A stretch of 64,000 nt of DNA from Pterois miles (Eukaryota; Chordata; Actinopteri; Perciformes; Scorpaenidae): NCBI GenBank assembly GCA_947000775.1, contig CAMQGK010000567.1, forward strand, positions 18,382,001 through 18,446,000. Reading direction: 5' to 3'. The position numbers and the translations under genes are program-made. Below, in pieces: positions 11,590-24,541 of this stretch. The notes under the pieces are model-generated. The model had not been told where the DNA came from. It worked only from the letters and a program-made list of their open reading frames with translations, and did no database searches. Numbering within the stretch: position 1 is the first letter of the stretch; every line of letters starts with the position of its first letter.

Positions 11590-12130
11590 TTCTCGGTAAC
11601 AGTTGGCATTTTTAGCCATGCTAGCAGCGTAGCTCCACATATTAATATTTTAATAACAAGCCTATTATATTAACTGTCCAGAGATTTGGTACAGATGTTC
11701 ATTGTCGCCCAGAGGGTGAAGCCTGTTGATCCCCTGACTTTTCATCCAGTGCCATCAGCAGGTCAAGCATTTTACTTACTCTTTAAATATCTCCACATCT
11801 ACCTGATGGATTGTCACAAAATCTGGTAAAGACATTCAAGGTTTCTTTCAGGATGACTTGTTATATCTTTGGTGAACCCTTAACGTTTCATCTAGCGGCA
11901 CCATCAGGTCAAAACTTTGTCTGATACTATGGTTTATGATTATTATGATTATGATCCGCCAACTAATTTGTGTTTGATGCTAATAAGCAAATGTTAGCAC
12001 CCTAACATGCAAAACTAAGATAACATGGTAAACATGATTCCTGCTGAATATCAGAATATTTGCATTGGCAATGTGATCGTGTGAGCATGCTGATGTGCAG
12101 CCTCCCATAGGTGCTGCATGGCTGTGGACT
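11590..12130 (+). repeat. Interspersed repeat, GCTAACATG family, copy 1
   Basis: Shares ordered words with 18695-19065 and 54420-54720: GCTAGCAGC(G/A)T near the start, a CATCAGGTCAA or CATGAGGTTGA phrase, AAACTAAGA, and ATGGTAAACAT. The element is AT-rich and noncoding, and I cannot name the family. The copies are in the same orientation and strongly diverged, so the insertions are old. Confidence 0.6.
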
Positions 12131-12364
12131 TAACGTTCATTATCCAAATTCACATCCTTATTTCTGTTTCTGAAGTTACTTCTTTCCCACAATTATTTTT
12201 CATCAGATTACTGTATGCCTGTAAGATAACTTGACATCTTCTTATATTTGGTATTCTTCTCAATTATTTGCTGAACTGGCATCAGTTAGAGTTGCAGCTA
12301 TAATCAGGTTGTCAGTGACAACAAAAACACAAACGCTTTCTTGACTTTCTCTTAAATGGTGACG

Positions 12365-13445
12365 TTAGTTCAGGGCAGAATAGAAGTACTGTGCTTAAGG
12401 TACTTGCACTGTACTTTTTAATATATTAATATTTCCATTTTATGCTACTTTATACTTCTATTTCACTATATTTCAAGTGCAAATATTGTATTTTTTACTC
12501 CACTACACTTATTTCACAAGTAGTAAGTAAAAGGACTTAATAAATCAGTGGCTCACAACCTTTTTAGCTTGTGACCTCTTCAAAAAGGACATTATTATTA
12601 TTATCTATTATTTCATTAAAAAAAAAAAAAAAAAGTTTTGAGAAAATGATGTATATCCTGTGACCCTGAGTTGACCCCCGACCCCTCAGTTGGGAACCAG
12701 TGGCCTAAAATTGGAGGATGGAACCTGCCAAAATTGACTAAATGACTTGATAAATAAATAAATACCTCATTAGATGTCACAAAAATAATATTGAAAATAA
12801 TTGCAGCCATTAATTAATTGGTGAAATGTGGCATTATAAGCTATAATTAGCTTCTTTCTGTCTTTATCTTTGTATTAATACCATTTTTATTTATTCTACT
12901 GTTTATTTATTTATCTTAATAATTTCTTTCAATTTTTTTATCATTATGGACTTTTTTATTGTATTTATTTTAGGTTTATCTTCACATTCTTTATGTTTTT
13001 ATGAACACATGTATTTATTTATTTATGCAATTTTTGTATTTCCGTATTTATTCATTCATGTATTCTTTTCTTTATATTGTACATTCAACACATTTCTTCA
13101 TGCATTTCTGCCTCATTATGCAAAGACTCCATATAAACTAGCTGACTGTATATAAATTAGTTAAAACCAGCTTCACCTCAAGCAGCTACAGCCGTAAATG
13201 CTGCTAACACATTGACGCGTCATATTAACAATTTAATAATGTTATATATTATAATATATTATAATATATCACACACTGTTCCTTGTTAGGGTACTTTCAC
13301 AGAATAAAAAGTACATTTTGCTGATAATACTTCTGTATTTTACTCAAGTAATATTTTGAAGGCACGACTCTTTCTTGTAATGGAGTATTTTTACATTAAT
13401 GTATTGGTACTTTTACTTCAGAAGGGATCTGAATACATTATGGTT
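12365..13445. repeat. Composite AT-rich interspersed repeat
   Basis: Two phrases typical of one fish repeat flank other AT-rich sequence: TACTCCACTACACTTATTTC near 12498 and GTACTTTTACTTCAGAAGGG, followed by ATCTGAATAC, near 13409. A shorter relative is at 36500-36660, starting CAGTGGTGGGTGAAGTAC. The middle (12560-13270) contains an A16 run and T-rich sequence and is probably a later insertion. Confidence 0.5.
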
Positions 13446-14789
13446 CAGGGTGCAGACTTGACTCAAAAGATACTATGAACAATTTAAAGGGTTCATGTCA
13501 AAGTCAGCTATAATACCATGACGTTTGTCAAGTCAGCTTGAGGAATCATGTCGACATCTTTGATTTTAAATCCCTCTGTTGGGTTCACTGTAAATGCCAC
13601 AAGTTTGTCTTTCTTAATCTGAGCAACCAGATCTTATAAAACATGAGACAAGTTTAAGTTTCAGTTTCAAATTCTTCCTGTAAATCTCTTTAAGGGAATT
13701 TGTACAGGGCTTTAGCTCATCAGGCCATGATGGTTTGAGAGCCACGTGGGATGTTTGTGGCCTTGTTTCAGTAATAATCGTGGCTCAGAGATAAACTGTC
13801 CTGAAGGATCTCAGGAATGTTGACAGTCGGTCAGGTGTCATTTCATTAGCCGAATGGCTTATTAGCCAACTTAACTATTACAAATGATTTCCCAGGAGCT
13901 CCTTAGGAGCACAAGAAAAGAGAGCCCTGGTTAGTCTGTGGCTTGTGATTAAATTAGTAATCAACTCTCTAAGCAATAAACACAGCAACAGGTAATTAAA
14001 TATGATTAAGCCCTAGGTAATAGCCAGTGAGTATATACGTGAAATAAAATAATGCAGTCATTCTCCTGATGCTGAGCCCTGGGTGAGTCTTTTATGGGCA
14101 CCTGCTATTCACTCTGAGAGCAAACTATTTTCTAATTTCATTTAGTCAGTAGAATATCTGAGTGCTAACACAGGTCATATTCATTAAGTTGAAGTCAACA
14201 GCTCTCCACCATTGGTGTCTGTGTGGAGCTGAAAATTCAATTATGTTGCCAATTTTGCTTTTGTGACATCAAATTTGCAGGTTCATTAATAATAGATGTC
14301 AAGGTTAACAGCACTGTCCTCACTGTGGCCTGACTGAGGTGAAGGTTTCCAAAACTCAGGTTGGAGATAGCTTCTGTGAGTCTGTATTAGACGACGGAGA
14401 ATTAAACGGTAAATCCGCCGATTGGCACAACTGGTAAAAAGAGGAAATGAAGCTCCCAATGTAGTCTTTCACGACACGTTCTGTACTTTCTTCATTCAGC
14501 GACTCTCTTACTGTCAGTGTACAGCTTTCTCTTTTTTCAAACTCCAAATATCTCTCATTTTCTCTTTAATCTGCACACTAACTGTGTTTCTCTCTCCGAC
14601 ATGAATGAAGAGTACAAGCATGTGATGCCTGATTAACTGCGAATGTTGAGAAGATTAAATCAAATGGGCTTCAGATCCAGCTGGATGTTCTGTTCTTTTA
14701 CTGATGAACATGCTGGCGGTACTTATGGAGGGAAATCGTAGATATTCTACTTGTAAAAAGACTAAAGCCTCATAATGCAGCAACTGTGG
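13446..14789. other. Spacer, no gene seen
   Basis: Moderately AT-rich unique-looking sequence. Short open frames at 14356-14604 occur on both strands over the same bases and show no recognisable protein. Confidence 0.45.
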
Positions 14790-15190
14790 TTAAAGCTGCA
14801 GTCGGCAACTCGAGCAAACACGATAAAAAGTTAGAAAAAGTCACTATATCCTGACAGTGGTGCATGACAGAGATAAGCTGTGAAAATCATATTCCTCTGT
14901 GTCCTGTTGTGCTCATGGCTGCAAGACTTCAATGTGCCCAAAGGAAAACAACCAATCAGAGCTGAGCTCTCTCAATCACAGCTCGAGAAATTTACAAACT
15001 CAAATCAAACTGTAAAACTCGGTGGCATCTAGTATAATGTAGAATGTATAAAATTGAATGTATAAAGATTCTGTTACTGTACAAACATATTTTAGTGTAG
15101 AGTTTAGCTGCAAAATGAGAAAGTCAAGATGGGACTGGCCATCTGCTGGAGCAAACTTTCTGCACAATTTGTAAGACAGTTAGGAAGCTT
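14790..15190. repeat. Interspersed repeat related to 36757-37235 and 43455-43760
   Basis: Shares AACCAATCAGAGCTGA, TTCTGTTACTGTAC and TTTAGCTGCAAAATGAGAAA, in order or inverted, with the two later blocks. It is noncoding. The family looks like a palindromic nonautonomous DNA element, but I cannot fix its ends here. Confidence 0.5.
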
Positions 15191-15479
15191 GTGAAACAGG
15201 ACACATATACGAGGATTTGGCAAACGATCTGTTCAGGCCGATTCACACATGAACTTTGAACCAAGGAATCAAAGTATGTGTTTCTTTGCCTAACTGCTCT
15301 GAAATCTGCTCCAAAACTAGTATTTTCCTTTCCGGCTAATTTAATTTAACTTACTGAAGTATTTTAATGAGTTAATGTGCCAACAAAGAAATATCCTGTT
15401 CTGACACAGCAGAGGAAATAATGAGGTAAAACAGCTCATAATTAGCGTTACACTAATGTTTTATATTTTGCATGAAACA

Positions 15480-15700
15480 AGTTAGTTGATCAACAGAAAA
15501 TAAATCAATTATTTTGATAATCAGTTACTCACTGAAATCTTTTTTTATCAGGTTCCAGCTACTAAAATGTGAATATTTGCTGTTTTGTTGTAGTTGCTCT
15601 TTATTATATCAAAACACATATCTTGGATTTTTTGAGTTTTGAAGATGTATATTTTTTCTGATATTTTATGGACCAAAAATTAATGATTTAATCAAGAAAA
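15480..15700. repeat. AT-rich interspersed repeat fragment
   Basis: Contains ATCAATTATTTTGATAATCA, then a TGTGAATATTTGCTG phrase and TGATTTAATCAAGAAAA. These are typical of a common teleost noncoding repeat. A possible piece of the same family lies at 29517-29635. The assignment is tentative. Confidence 0.35.
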
Positions 15701-15849
15701 CAAACAACAAATTACCTGATACTGAATCTAATAGATAGCTGCAGACCAAGTTTGCACTGATTTTTATATTATGATGTAACATTTTGGCAGTTTTTATGAA
15801 ATTTTTAATGATAATATATTGAAACATACTGTTATGAATTAAGATCAAA

Positions 15850-17217
15850 TGCACGTTGACAGACTTGCAGATGCATATGGATGTTTCAGTTATTATGCTG
15901 TGTCTCTTTCAGGCTGGTAGACGGTCGTCCAGACAGCCGATGAGAGATTTGGGGACGATGTTCTCAGGGACGACGAAGCAAAGAGTCCAAGCACTTCTGT
16001 AACGTGGGCTTAGATAATAACTTTCTTTCTTTATATTGATGGTCTGGCTTTAGTGAATTTTTCTTTCTATGGTAAGCACGGGGGAGTAGCGTTCAAAAAG
16101 GATTCTTCGGCATTTATCTTCAGGGTCTTTTAAACACACCACCTCTCCTTCTTCTTCATCACAAAACTGTATGTAAATAGAGGAAAAAGAAGGACAAGAA
16201 GAACAAATAAACCCATCTCTTAAAGGCCACACTGTGCAAGATGCTTTTTTTATCTCGCCAAAAGCACAGATTACAAACAGCATGGATCCGTTATGGACAA
16301 AAGTGGAGGCCTAGCATTTTTAAAGCGATGTACAAACAAAGAAGAGCTTCTCTAATGCTGATGAATCCATAAAGGCAGCTGCTGGAGGAGCTTAAAAGTC
16401 TTTAACGTATACCTCTGCTCATAAAGCAAAAGGCTACAAACACTAATGCTATTGAAACCTGAAGAGAGCAGACCTACAATATCTGTGCACTCTCCTGTGT
16501 TTAACACAGCAACTTAAAACATCGAACTAAAAGACAATCCTGATAGATCTTAATGAATAAACTCTTCTGGTACTTGCTGGACTTTGACATTAGTTACACA
16601 CCCCAGCTCGCTTCTCTATATTTGGCTGAGCATTTTTCTCTTCTTGTTTTAACATACGAAATACATTCATGAAAAACTTAAACACACTAAAACATTTGAT
16701 CTTATAGTTTCTATAATGTACTTTCAAGTACTTGTGAGGCCTCTGCTTCGTGAGTCCCCACACTCCCACCTTTACATCGAGTTGCTGATGCGCTATGGCT
16801 GACCTGCAGGCAATTTCCACTGCCTAAATATCTGTTAAATGAACTGAGACTGAACTGAAGCTGAACCCCCAGCCTGCAGCAGCTCCCAGATAAGAGTCTC
16901 TGGCAATGTGTCGAATATTAATATAAGTAAACCAAAACTCTACGATAGATATCTCAAAAACTGTAACTGCAGCTTGGTCAGTGGCCCTATGCGTCAAACT
17001 ATGACGCACCACATATCCACACTTGCCAACCCTCCTAATTTTCCCAGGAGACTCCCATTTTTCATTGCCTTCACCAGGGTCAAAATTCTCCCACATTTCT
17101 CCCAATTATGGCATTTTTTTCACAACTTTTTTTTCCTTTTCATTATTTCAGCATGTTTCTGGAACTGCCTTACTGTTTCCACCCGGACGGCAATAGAGCT
17201 GCGGCTCGCAAAAATAA
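15850..17217. other. Spacer, no gene seen
   Basis: Open frames of up to 138 codons (16908-17324 plus, 16050-16283 and 16824-17105 minus) are present. None has a recognisable domain, and the longest runs into the foldback element. Confidence 0.4.
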
Positions 17218-17625
17218 TCGATTGCAGGTATCGTTGGACTGGAGAAGTTTCAATATTACTTGATACTGGTATCCGAATACTGGTAAAATCAGCAGCAACT
17301 AGACTTGGACTGCTTCAGTTCTGAACTGGCATTAATTTAAATCTCTGTTTCAACAAACATCACTATGAAGTGTAGTGGTAGCAAATCATCTGATGTCCAA
17401 ATCATGTCAGAGATGAGAGGAGGAGTTTTGTGTTGAAACAAAATTTTGAACTGAACCATGCTGGTTTTGAAAAAGCTGACTTTTCAGAATGAAATGGATC
17501 AGTTTTCAGTTCTGAACTGAACAAGTCCAAGTCTAGTGGCTGCTGATTTAACCCTTGCTCAGATACCATGACCCGGATACCTGAGAACCTTCACAATCAC
17601 ACTGGGTTTGTTTCGGTCGATACCT
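17218..17625. mobile_element. Foldback / nonautonomous inverted-repeat element
   Basis: The long imperfect arms at about 17262-17328 and 17508-17582 are reverse complements: AATCAGCAGC(A/C)ACTAGACTT, GGACT and CAGTTCTGAACTG on one side, mirrored on the other. Weaker pairing extends outward to about 17218 and 17625. The loop of about 180 bp has no coding content. The shape is that of a MITE or foldback transposon; no clear target duplication was seen. Confidence 0.7.
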
Positions 17626-18694
17626 TAAAGATGTCAGATTAACCCTATTAGACACGTAGTCAAGTCTGCTGCCTATTGGACTATCCTGCATAAATGATGC
17701 TAAAGGGGTACCCAGTGCATTAGAACGTGGCGTTAAGGGTTCCTCCCTACCAAGCGTCTGTACGTAAGAAGTGGGCGAGTGAGAAAGTGTCTGAAAGAAA
17801 ACCACAAAAGAAACGTAGAAGACGTTAAAGGTGAATTAAACGTATTTGAAGATTATAATAGATTTGTTATATTAGAGCATAATCTATGAACTATTATAGA
17901 TTTAAAAATAAAACTAGTATTAGATGAACTATAAGGCCTTTTCTAGGAAACGAATTGTATGCCATGATATTTTAATTGAATCAATGTAAAATCTTTTCAC
18001 AGCCCCCTGGCACAGTGCCACGGACCCCACTTTGCTGCTTTAAAGCACTCGTTCCTTCATGTAATATAATTTGTGCATGTCTGAACTGGAGGAGAAAGCT
18101 TTAGACTGAATTAATGACATAAATGTGTCGCCAGAGAAAGGACAAAGACGCACTCTCTGAGCTCCAGTGCTGCTGCTACTGTTGGATTTTCTTAAAAACA
18201 GCTAAGCTTAATAACATCTGACCAACAGGCAAAATCAGGTTTCAAGCTGATTTTTCTGCTCCTGTGGCGCGACAACCCCATTGTCCAAGCTGCTGTAACC
18301 ATTCGAGGCTGAAGGGGGGAACACTTCAGCCAATATTAAGTGCTTGCAGCAGTGATGTCAGAGGGAAACTGCACCTTGCCAAGCTGCTGTACATTTGATC
18401 CAGAGTGGCTTGTTATGCTCTACTTTTTTATGCGGAGCTTGTCAGGCCTCATTCTCTGTACAGTTGATGTCCCTGAGTCAGTTCACAGGTCACTGACACA
18501 TCAGGACGACTCCAACTCTCAGTTCTTTTAAATGAAGCTTAATACTCTTCAGTTTACCACTCAGGTTTGTTAGAATAAATTTGGGGCTATTTATTCATAT
18601 CACTCACTGTACTGTTTTTTTCCTGTTTATTCAGTGTTATTCAATATTAGCTTTTTATATCTTATTTCTTTATCATTCTTACTCCTCCTTCCTT
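17626..18694. other. Spacer, no gene seen
   Basis: No exon, RNA or transposon end is supported. A 63-codon frame at 18340-18531 has no recognisable features. Confidence 0.4.
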
Positions 18695-19065
18695 AGCAAC
18701 GCTAGCAGCATGGCTCTAGGAAGTTAATGCTGAAATATCTCAACAACTATTTGATGGATCGCCATGAAATAATGTAGAGACATTCATGGTCAACAAAGGA
18801 TGAATCCTACTGGAGGTCCATTGACTTTTCCTGTAGCAACACCATGAGGTTGACATTTGTGGTTTGGAGTCTACTCCTGGATGAACCACAGTAACTTTAG
18901 TAATCCACTGATTTTTCATATAGATTTGTCTGATACTTTAATGACCAAATACCAGCAAAACTAAAGACATTCCCATCATCTAAAATGGTGAACATGTTAC
19001 CTAAACATCAGCCTGTTATTATTTTGCAAAGTACAGCCTCACAGAGCTGCTAGCATGGCTCTAGA
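18695..19065 (+). repeat. Interspersed repeat, GCTAACATG family, copy 2
   Basis: Begins CAACGCTAGCAGCATGGCTC and continues with ATATCTCAACAACTATT, CATGAGGTTGACA, AATGACCAAATACC and ATGGTGAACATG. It ends in TACAGCCTCACAGAGCTGC. It is the same family as 11590-12130 and 54420-54720. Confidence 0.6.
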
Positions 19066-19600
19066 CTATAGACTGTATAAAAGAAGTGGATGTAGTCACT
19101 GTGACGTCACCCATTGGGTTAGTGGACCACCATTTTGAAACCATAAGTTTGGCATTTTGGCAGTCGCCATCTTGGTGTTTTGCAACCAGAAGTGACACAA
19201 GGGTGAAGCTAAGAACAACCAAATACACTTTTAGGCATCCAAAAATGTTATAATTGTCATGAACTGAAAACACAAAAAACAAAAACACAGACAACTCCCA
19301 GACCAGACAACTCCCAGACCAGACAACGCTGTGGTAGCGTCCTGTCAATCACAAGGTAGTCACGCCCTAAAGTTTTATGGTCTATTTGACTCTAAATGGG
19401 ACCATAATTTACTAAATGAACATCATGCTGTATAGAAGAAGACTTGAAACTAGCGACTGAGACCATAAACACATGTTTACAATGTTTACTGAGGTAATAA
19501 ATCAAGTGAGAAGTAGGCTCATTTTCTCACAGACTTCTATACAATCAGACTTCTTTTTGAGGAGTTGCCCCCTGCTGGCTGTTAGAAAGAATGCAAGTTT
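19066..19600 (+). mobile_element. Nonautonomous element, CATAGACTGTAT-related, copy 1
   Basis: Starts ACTATAGACTGTATAAAAGA, followed by AGTGGATG and a GTGACGTCACCCATTGG phrase. It continues with CAAAATGG-type and GTGATTGACAGG-type words (here inverted) and ends near CCCCCTGCTGGCTG. The same string of words occurs in reverse at 55525-55920. The 50688-51223 copy has clear mirror-image ends. It contains a 15 bp tandem duplication (ACTCCCAGACCAGAC) near 19295-19325. Confidence 0.6.
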
Positions 19601-21119
19601 AAAGAGGAAGTGAAGTGTTGAACCAAGTTAAACCGGTTTACTAAATGGATTTCTACTCTAATGAACAATTATATAACAAACATGACAAATGTAACATCTT
19701 TTACGGTCTCTACTGTTGTATCTGTGTAACTTAGCCGAGCCAATCCTGAGTGACGTCTCAGGCTGCGGTACTGCAACATGGCGGCGTTCTTGTCACAAAA
19801 AGATGAAACAGATCTGTTTTATTTTCTCTTAAATGCTGATATTTATCATGTTTGTTATGTACTAGTTCATCAGAGTGGAAATTCATTTAGTAAACCAGCT
19901 TAACATTTAATTTTCCCTTTAATGCACTTCACATTAGCTCCACTTCTCAAACCCAGAGATGCCCTCTGCTGTAGACTCAGTCCTGTTATACTGCCTTGTG
20001 TTTCTTTTATATTATGTCTTACGTAAAGCGGTTTAAACTGCCTTCTTGTTGACAGGTGCATTACAAATAAACTTGCCTTTCTCAGCCCTTCCACAACATG
20101 ACGCCACCGCTGCAAAACAACTTTTTTTAATTTAATTGTTTCACATTAAAAACACACACTGTATGCTGCATCACAAAATGAGAAAACGCCGTCCTGCAAT
20201 AACAATTGAAGCCAAAGTAGAGAGAAGAATCAGCCAGTGTTGTTGCCACCACGAGAAGTGAGACGTGTCGTGTCACATCTCGCACCCCTGCGGGTCAGCT
20301 GAGGACTGTGTTCGTCTGAAGCCACAACATGAAATAGTACACAGAGACAGCAGGGTTGAGCCACAGATGGGAAATCATAATTCAAATAGTCTCACAAAGC
20401 ACTTGAATTCATTCCTACCTGTAATGTATATTACCATGATGACAGAGACCAAGCTAGGATGACCATAGACATTAAATCTTCCACGTGGTCTCACACAAGC
20501 TTTTGGTGTAAAGCCGTATATATGCAACTGTTGTTTCCGAGGACACTGAAGAGTCAGATAGACCTGTACTGGACAGGAAGCCTGGTGCTCATAGCAAAGT
20601 GTGTCCTTTGTTTTTAGACATTCACCTCCCCTCAAAATGCTGCTGCCTGTCTCCCCTGCTGAGAGTAACATTAAGAAAAAATGTGACACTTTTTGACCTG
20701 GAGTTAATGTTTTGTCTTTAAGATTAAATCTGCGTCAGGCATGTCTGCATGGTACCTGTTTTTATGAGAACCCCCCCCCCCCCACAGTTATTTACACAAT
20801 ATCACTGCAGACACTGTATCAGAAAAACAAATCCTGTCTGAATCCTCCTCGTGGTGCTTTTGTAATCATTTATATAATCATGAAAACTGTTTGAAATCAT
20901 TGAGCCTGGGGATTCATTTTCTTTTGGCGAAGGACAAAATGGTGCCACCCTTGATAAAGTGGTAATAGCTGTCTGAAATATCAACCTGACATTCTGTTAA
21001 TGAAATAATGGTTCAACACTCTCGGCATATTTGCTGAGTTTTGTACATGACTTGCTGTCTGGTGGACAAATAAATTCATATTCTACCTCTTAGCTGGGTG
21101 CTATGGTGAGGTGCAGTAG
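19601..21119. other. Spacer downstream of asic2, no gene seen
   Basis: Includes a poly-C tract (20771-20783). Several 60-104 codon frames on both strands show no recognisable protein. Part of it could be distal 3'UTR of asic2, which I cannot prove. Confidence 0.4.
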
Positions 21120-22019
21120 CCAGAAGCCAGTCATTTATTCATATAAATTAACAGTAAGAGTATGACATCCCTTTAATGATGTCTGTAGGGAACAGCTTAA
21201 CACCCCGGGAGTCACGTAGCAAACATGCCTTTTAGTAAACTGACTAAACTGGAACTGACAGGTGAAAAAAATATGCAAAATGTTGAGATTTTACTGTTTT
21301 CAGTGAACAAAGGTGTTTTTTTCCCCAGTAATGCTCATATATCCCCAACCACCTTCCCTTCAAGGTAATTAAGTAAGAAATGATAGATTGCTCATTAGAA
21401 CAGCTTTTGCAAAGGATTGGTCTCATCTGAACTATGATTTGAAACAACCATATGTTCAATCTGTACATTCGAAGTTTGATATCTCACCTGGGCCCTCGTC
21501 ACAGGCCTGTCCTGCAGATAGAGAGAGACAAATGGCACACATGTACAGTAAAGCTGCAGTTCAGCGTATGCATCAGCAAAGAGAGCAAGATAGATCAACG
21601 CATGCAGTTCAAAACCAAGTTTGTACAGTTCATTTGGCAGTGAGCGACATATGAATGTGTTTGTTACATAGATATGCTGCACAGGGGTGAGCCCCCCTTT
21701 ATGGGTGGTTGTCCCACCCAGTCTCTGATTTTCTATGTGCGTGTATGTTGAGACACAGACCCCACTGCAGGGAGGCCTCCCTCCCACCACAGTACAGTGC
21801 AGGGTGACAGAGAGGGCCGATAAGTCCAGCCGACAGCTCCTTAATCCCCATTAGTGCCTCAGACAGGGCGGTGTGACAGAGCGCAGCGCTGTCCTTAGGC
21901 CAATCCCTGTTCTTGTCCTCCCCTCCCCTGTTAGGGTCCTGCAGGACGCCCTAACAGAGGATGTAGCGCCACCCTGTGGAGGCAGCCTCTGGATGTGTGT
22001 GGCTCTGAGGGGGAGAGCC
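21120..22019 (-). other. Probable asic2 3' untranslated region
   Basis: This follows the asic2 stop codon directly on the minus strand. The first ~270 bp (21750-22019) is GC-richer than the flanks. Possible polyadenylation signals on the minus strand are ATTAAA (21172-21177) and AATAAA (21134-21139), 840-890 bp after the stop. The end point is a guess from these hexamers. Open frames in this block do not resemble known proteins. Confidence 0.35.
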
Positions 22020-22121
22020 TCAGCAGGCAATCTCCTCCAGGGTGCCCAGCGTTGTCTGCAGGGGGACTGTCACAGTGTGGCTGATGGACTCCGAATGGTT
22101 TGCCACGGGGTCACAGGAACT
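22020..22121 (-). CDS. asic2: asic2 terminal coding exon
   Basis: Encodes 33 residues and a TGA stop (TCA at 22020-22022 on the plus strand). It starts SSCDPVANHSESISHTV and ends TLGTLEEIAC, close to the human ASIC2 tail. The acceptor reads TTTTTTCCCAG just upstream (22122-22132). It joins the previous exon in phase 0 after GTG (Val). This is the cytosolic C-terminus; the final EEIAC is the PDZ-type ligand that recruits PICK1 in the mammalian protein. The exon is short, and no internal lesion is seen. Confidence 0.95.
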   Translation of the reverse strand, partial: SSCDPVANHSESISHTVTVPLQTTLGTLEEIAC

Positions 22122-22435
22122 CTGGGAAAAAAGATTGAGGAGAGAAGTTTGCCTTCAGGGTTTTCTGCCTGAAAGGGTTTATTTAAACTCATGCCACGAT
22201 CTTTTCCTATACCAAACCAAGGATGTTGTAGGCCTCCAGCGAATGAAGCCTTTAGGCGCTAACACAGCAAGCCGACAGTCGGCCGTTGGACAGTTTGGGG
22301 ACGGCGGTGAGCGTCCGTCGGCCCGTTTTCTAAGGTGTGTCCCTCACTGTCAGCTCTAGTCTGCCTGTGTCAGAGGTTTTATGGCCAATTCAGCGGTTGA
22401 ATAGTCGGTGAGAGAAATCACTCTGATTGGCTGTT

Positions 22436-22490
22436 AAGATAAGATATTCCTTTATTGGTCCCACAGTGGAGAAATTCTGAAATTCTGTTC
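22436..22490 (-). repeat. LINE/SINE 3' tail fragment
   Basis: Plus strand reads AAGATAAGATATTCCTTTAT, TGGTCCCACAGTGGAG and AAATTCTGAAATTC, the reversed 3' tail (AATAAAGGAATATCTTATC) common to many fish retroposons. A related tail is at 44763-44810. Confidence 0.6.
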
Positions 22491-23574
22491 AGCTTAAATG
22501 AATCAATGCACGACAAGAGAAACACACGTTAGGAAAGCAAACAAACAAGTAAAGTTAAGAGGAAAAACACAGAGGACTCTTCTTATTTTTCATCTTCAAC
22601 TTCATATCATCATTCCAATATACTGACATTTTCACAGTGACAACAAAGTGGTGGGTGAGAGTGGTGCGAAAATGGTCGCCGCTTTACTTCATGTACGTAT
22701 CATAACAACCGCTTGTATATATCCGCCGTCCTCTGTCTCCTGGTTTCCCCTTTAGAATGATGACTGCAAACTCCCGCTATTTGCTGGTGTGGAGTTATTT
22801 CCTCTAACGCAGGCACAACAAACTGTATGTGATAGTTGGCCATCAGCTGTAGTCTTTGCAGTATGTTTGAATGCAACTTTTTGGCCAAGACAAAGAGGAC
22901 GTGAGGCGAAGCAACAGGTGGACGCTAGTTCTTTGATGTTGGCTTGGTGTGTCCCCAGCTTTATTAGCTTGACACTAACAATTACCCTCCGATTCCCACT
23001 TCGACTCAAAAATAGCATAGAGAAATTGTTTCCGAAGCTATCCAACTGAAGCAAGGATCGTTACGGAGATACAGGTAGAAAGAAAAAAATTGCCTGACCG
23101 ATACAAGATTAAGCCCAAAATCTCCTCCCATGAGAGTACTAAAGGGAGATTATAGGTGTGCAGTTATTGGGAAGCCACAATCATAGGACCTATTCCCAAA
23201 CATTACACATTACAAATCCATGTCATGCATTTTAAATCATCCACACATATTTTATGTGCAAGGAATCAAACAGTTAACTTATTACATTACTGTAAATATG
23301 AACTGTGACTACTTCAACCTGTAATTATTGTAAATATTTCTTCAAGTTCGTTCTAACTCAATGAAACACATACATTACAATTGTTTTCCATACAACCTAA
23401 ATTACAGCTAAGTGACTCTTAGTCAAACATCAATAAACTACATTTAGGCTCCTACAGTCATAAACAGCACAATAAGTTAACATGTTTTATTCAAAATGTG
23501 TCTTTTAGCATTGATGTCTGTACAAGATGACTGTAATGGTGAAGTTTACACTCTCTCTATACTCCACTAATATC

Positions 23575-23862
23575 GGGGCAGCTGTAGCTCAGAGGTAGAG
23601 CGGGTAGCCCAGCAGACGGAAGGGCGGGAATTTGATCCCTGGCTGCACCAGATACTAAAACTCAAATTGCTCCTGAAGGCTGTGCCACTGGTGTGTCAAA
23701 GAGTATTTAGATTAGATCCTGATGGGCAGGTTGGCACCTTGTATGGCAGCCTCTATCATCAGTGTATGAATGTGTGTGTGAATGCTGACATGTAGTGTAC
23801 AGCGCTTTAAGTGGTTAGGAGCCTTGGAAGGCGCTATATAAATGCAAGTCCATTTACCGTTT
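23575..23862 (+). repeat. tRNA-derived SINE-like element
   Basis: The head GGGGCAGCTGTAGCTCAGAG carries box A (TAGCTCAGAGG) and a decayed box B (GAATTTGATCC). The body has CAAATTGCTCCTGA, AGGTTGGCACCTTGTATGGC and ATCAGTGTATGAATGTGTG. The tail reads GCGCTATATAAATGCAAGTC and ends CATTTACC. An internally deleted copy of the same family lies reversed at 49124-49301. It is not a functional tRNA gene, because the tRNA-like part runs on into the SINE body. Confidence 0.8.
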
Positions 23863-24541
23863 AATATGCTGCTATGACGTCTTGCCTCTTTAAGGTTTGT
23901 CGTTGCACAACAAATTACATCAAAGTTGTCAAAGTTCACTGGAGCTCAGTGTGGAACATTTGCGCAAACAAAGCCACTGATCTCAGTGATTCAGTTTAAG
24001 TGAATTTATTTTGGTCCTTTAAAGGGAAAAAGCAGGCCAGGTTTATTTATTTATTCATGCTTATTCAGCTGGGTACAGGTTGCTGCCACTGATCATCAGT
24101 GGCTTTTTCACTGCTGCTTGGTTACCAGCTGAATTCTTTATAACCTCACACTTCTACCTGACTACCCTGCAGACAGCGTTATGCAAACGCCACCCCAACC
24201 TTCTGCTTATACCGCGGCTTTTGGTTTTGTTGATTTAACTAGGATTTGATGTTCATGCACGTGTTTGTTAACGGGGGAACCGCTGCTCCCGGCAGAGTCC
24301 TCGCTGCTGTTTGGATTCTTTGAGATCTCGTTCAAAGAGCAGAACTTTTTCTGCCAAAGTGGCGCGCCACTGTCAGTGTGTACACAGTCTTAGATTTGCT
24401 AGGCTGCTTTTCCTATGTGCTTGTGTGGAGGGGTAAGGATAGGGCAAGGTTTCATATGCATGGTCAGAGTGCATGAAATTACACTCAGCGCAGCACTTTG
24501 CGCGGAAGATTGACAAGCGAGGGGTTAAAGGCCGTCCTTAC

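Larger units (their letters stand above)
22122..24541 (-). other. asic2 last intron (2420 bp)
   Basis: GT donor at 24540-24541 (GTAAGG) and AG acceptor at 22122-22123. It carries a LINE/SINE tail (22436-22490) and a tRNA-derived SINE (23575-23862). The 100- and 86-codon frames near 22750-23054 overlap on opposite strands and look accidental. Confidence 0.85.

Noticed and set aside
23575..23650. tRNA gene on the plus strand
   Set aside because: The box B is damaged and the sequence continues into a known-looking SINE body; a second shortened copy is at 49124-49301.
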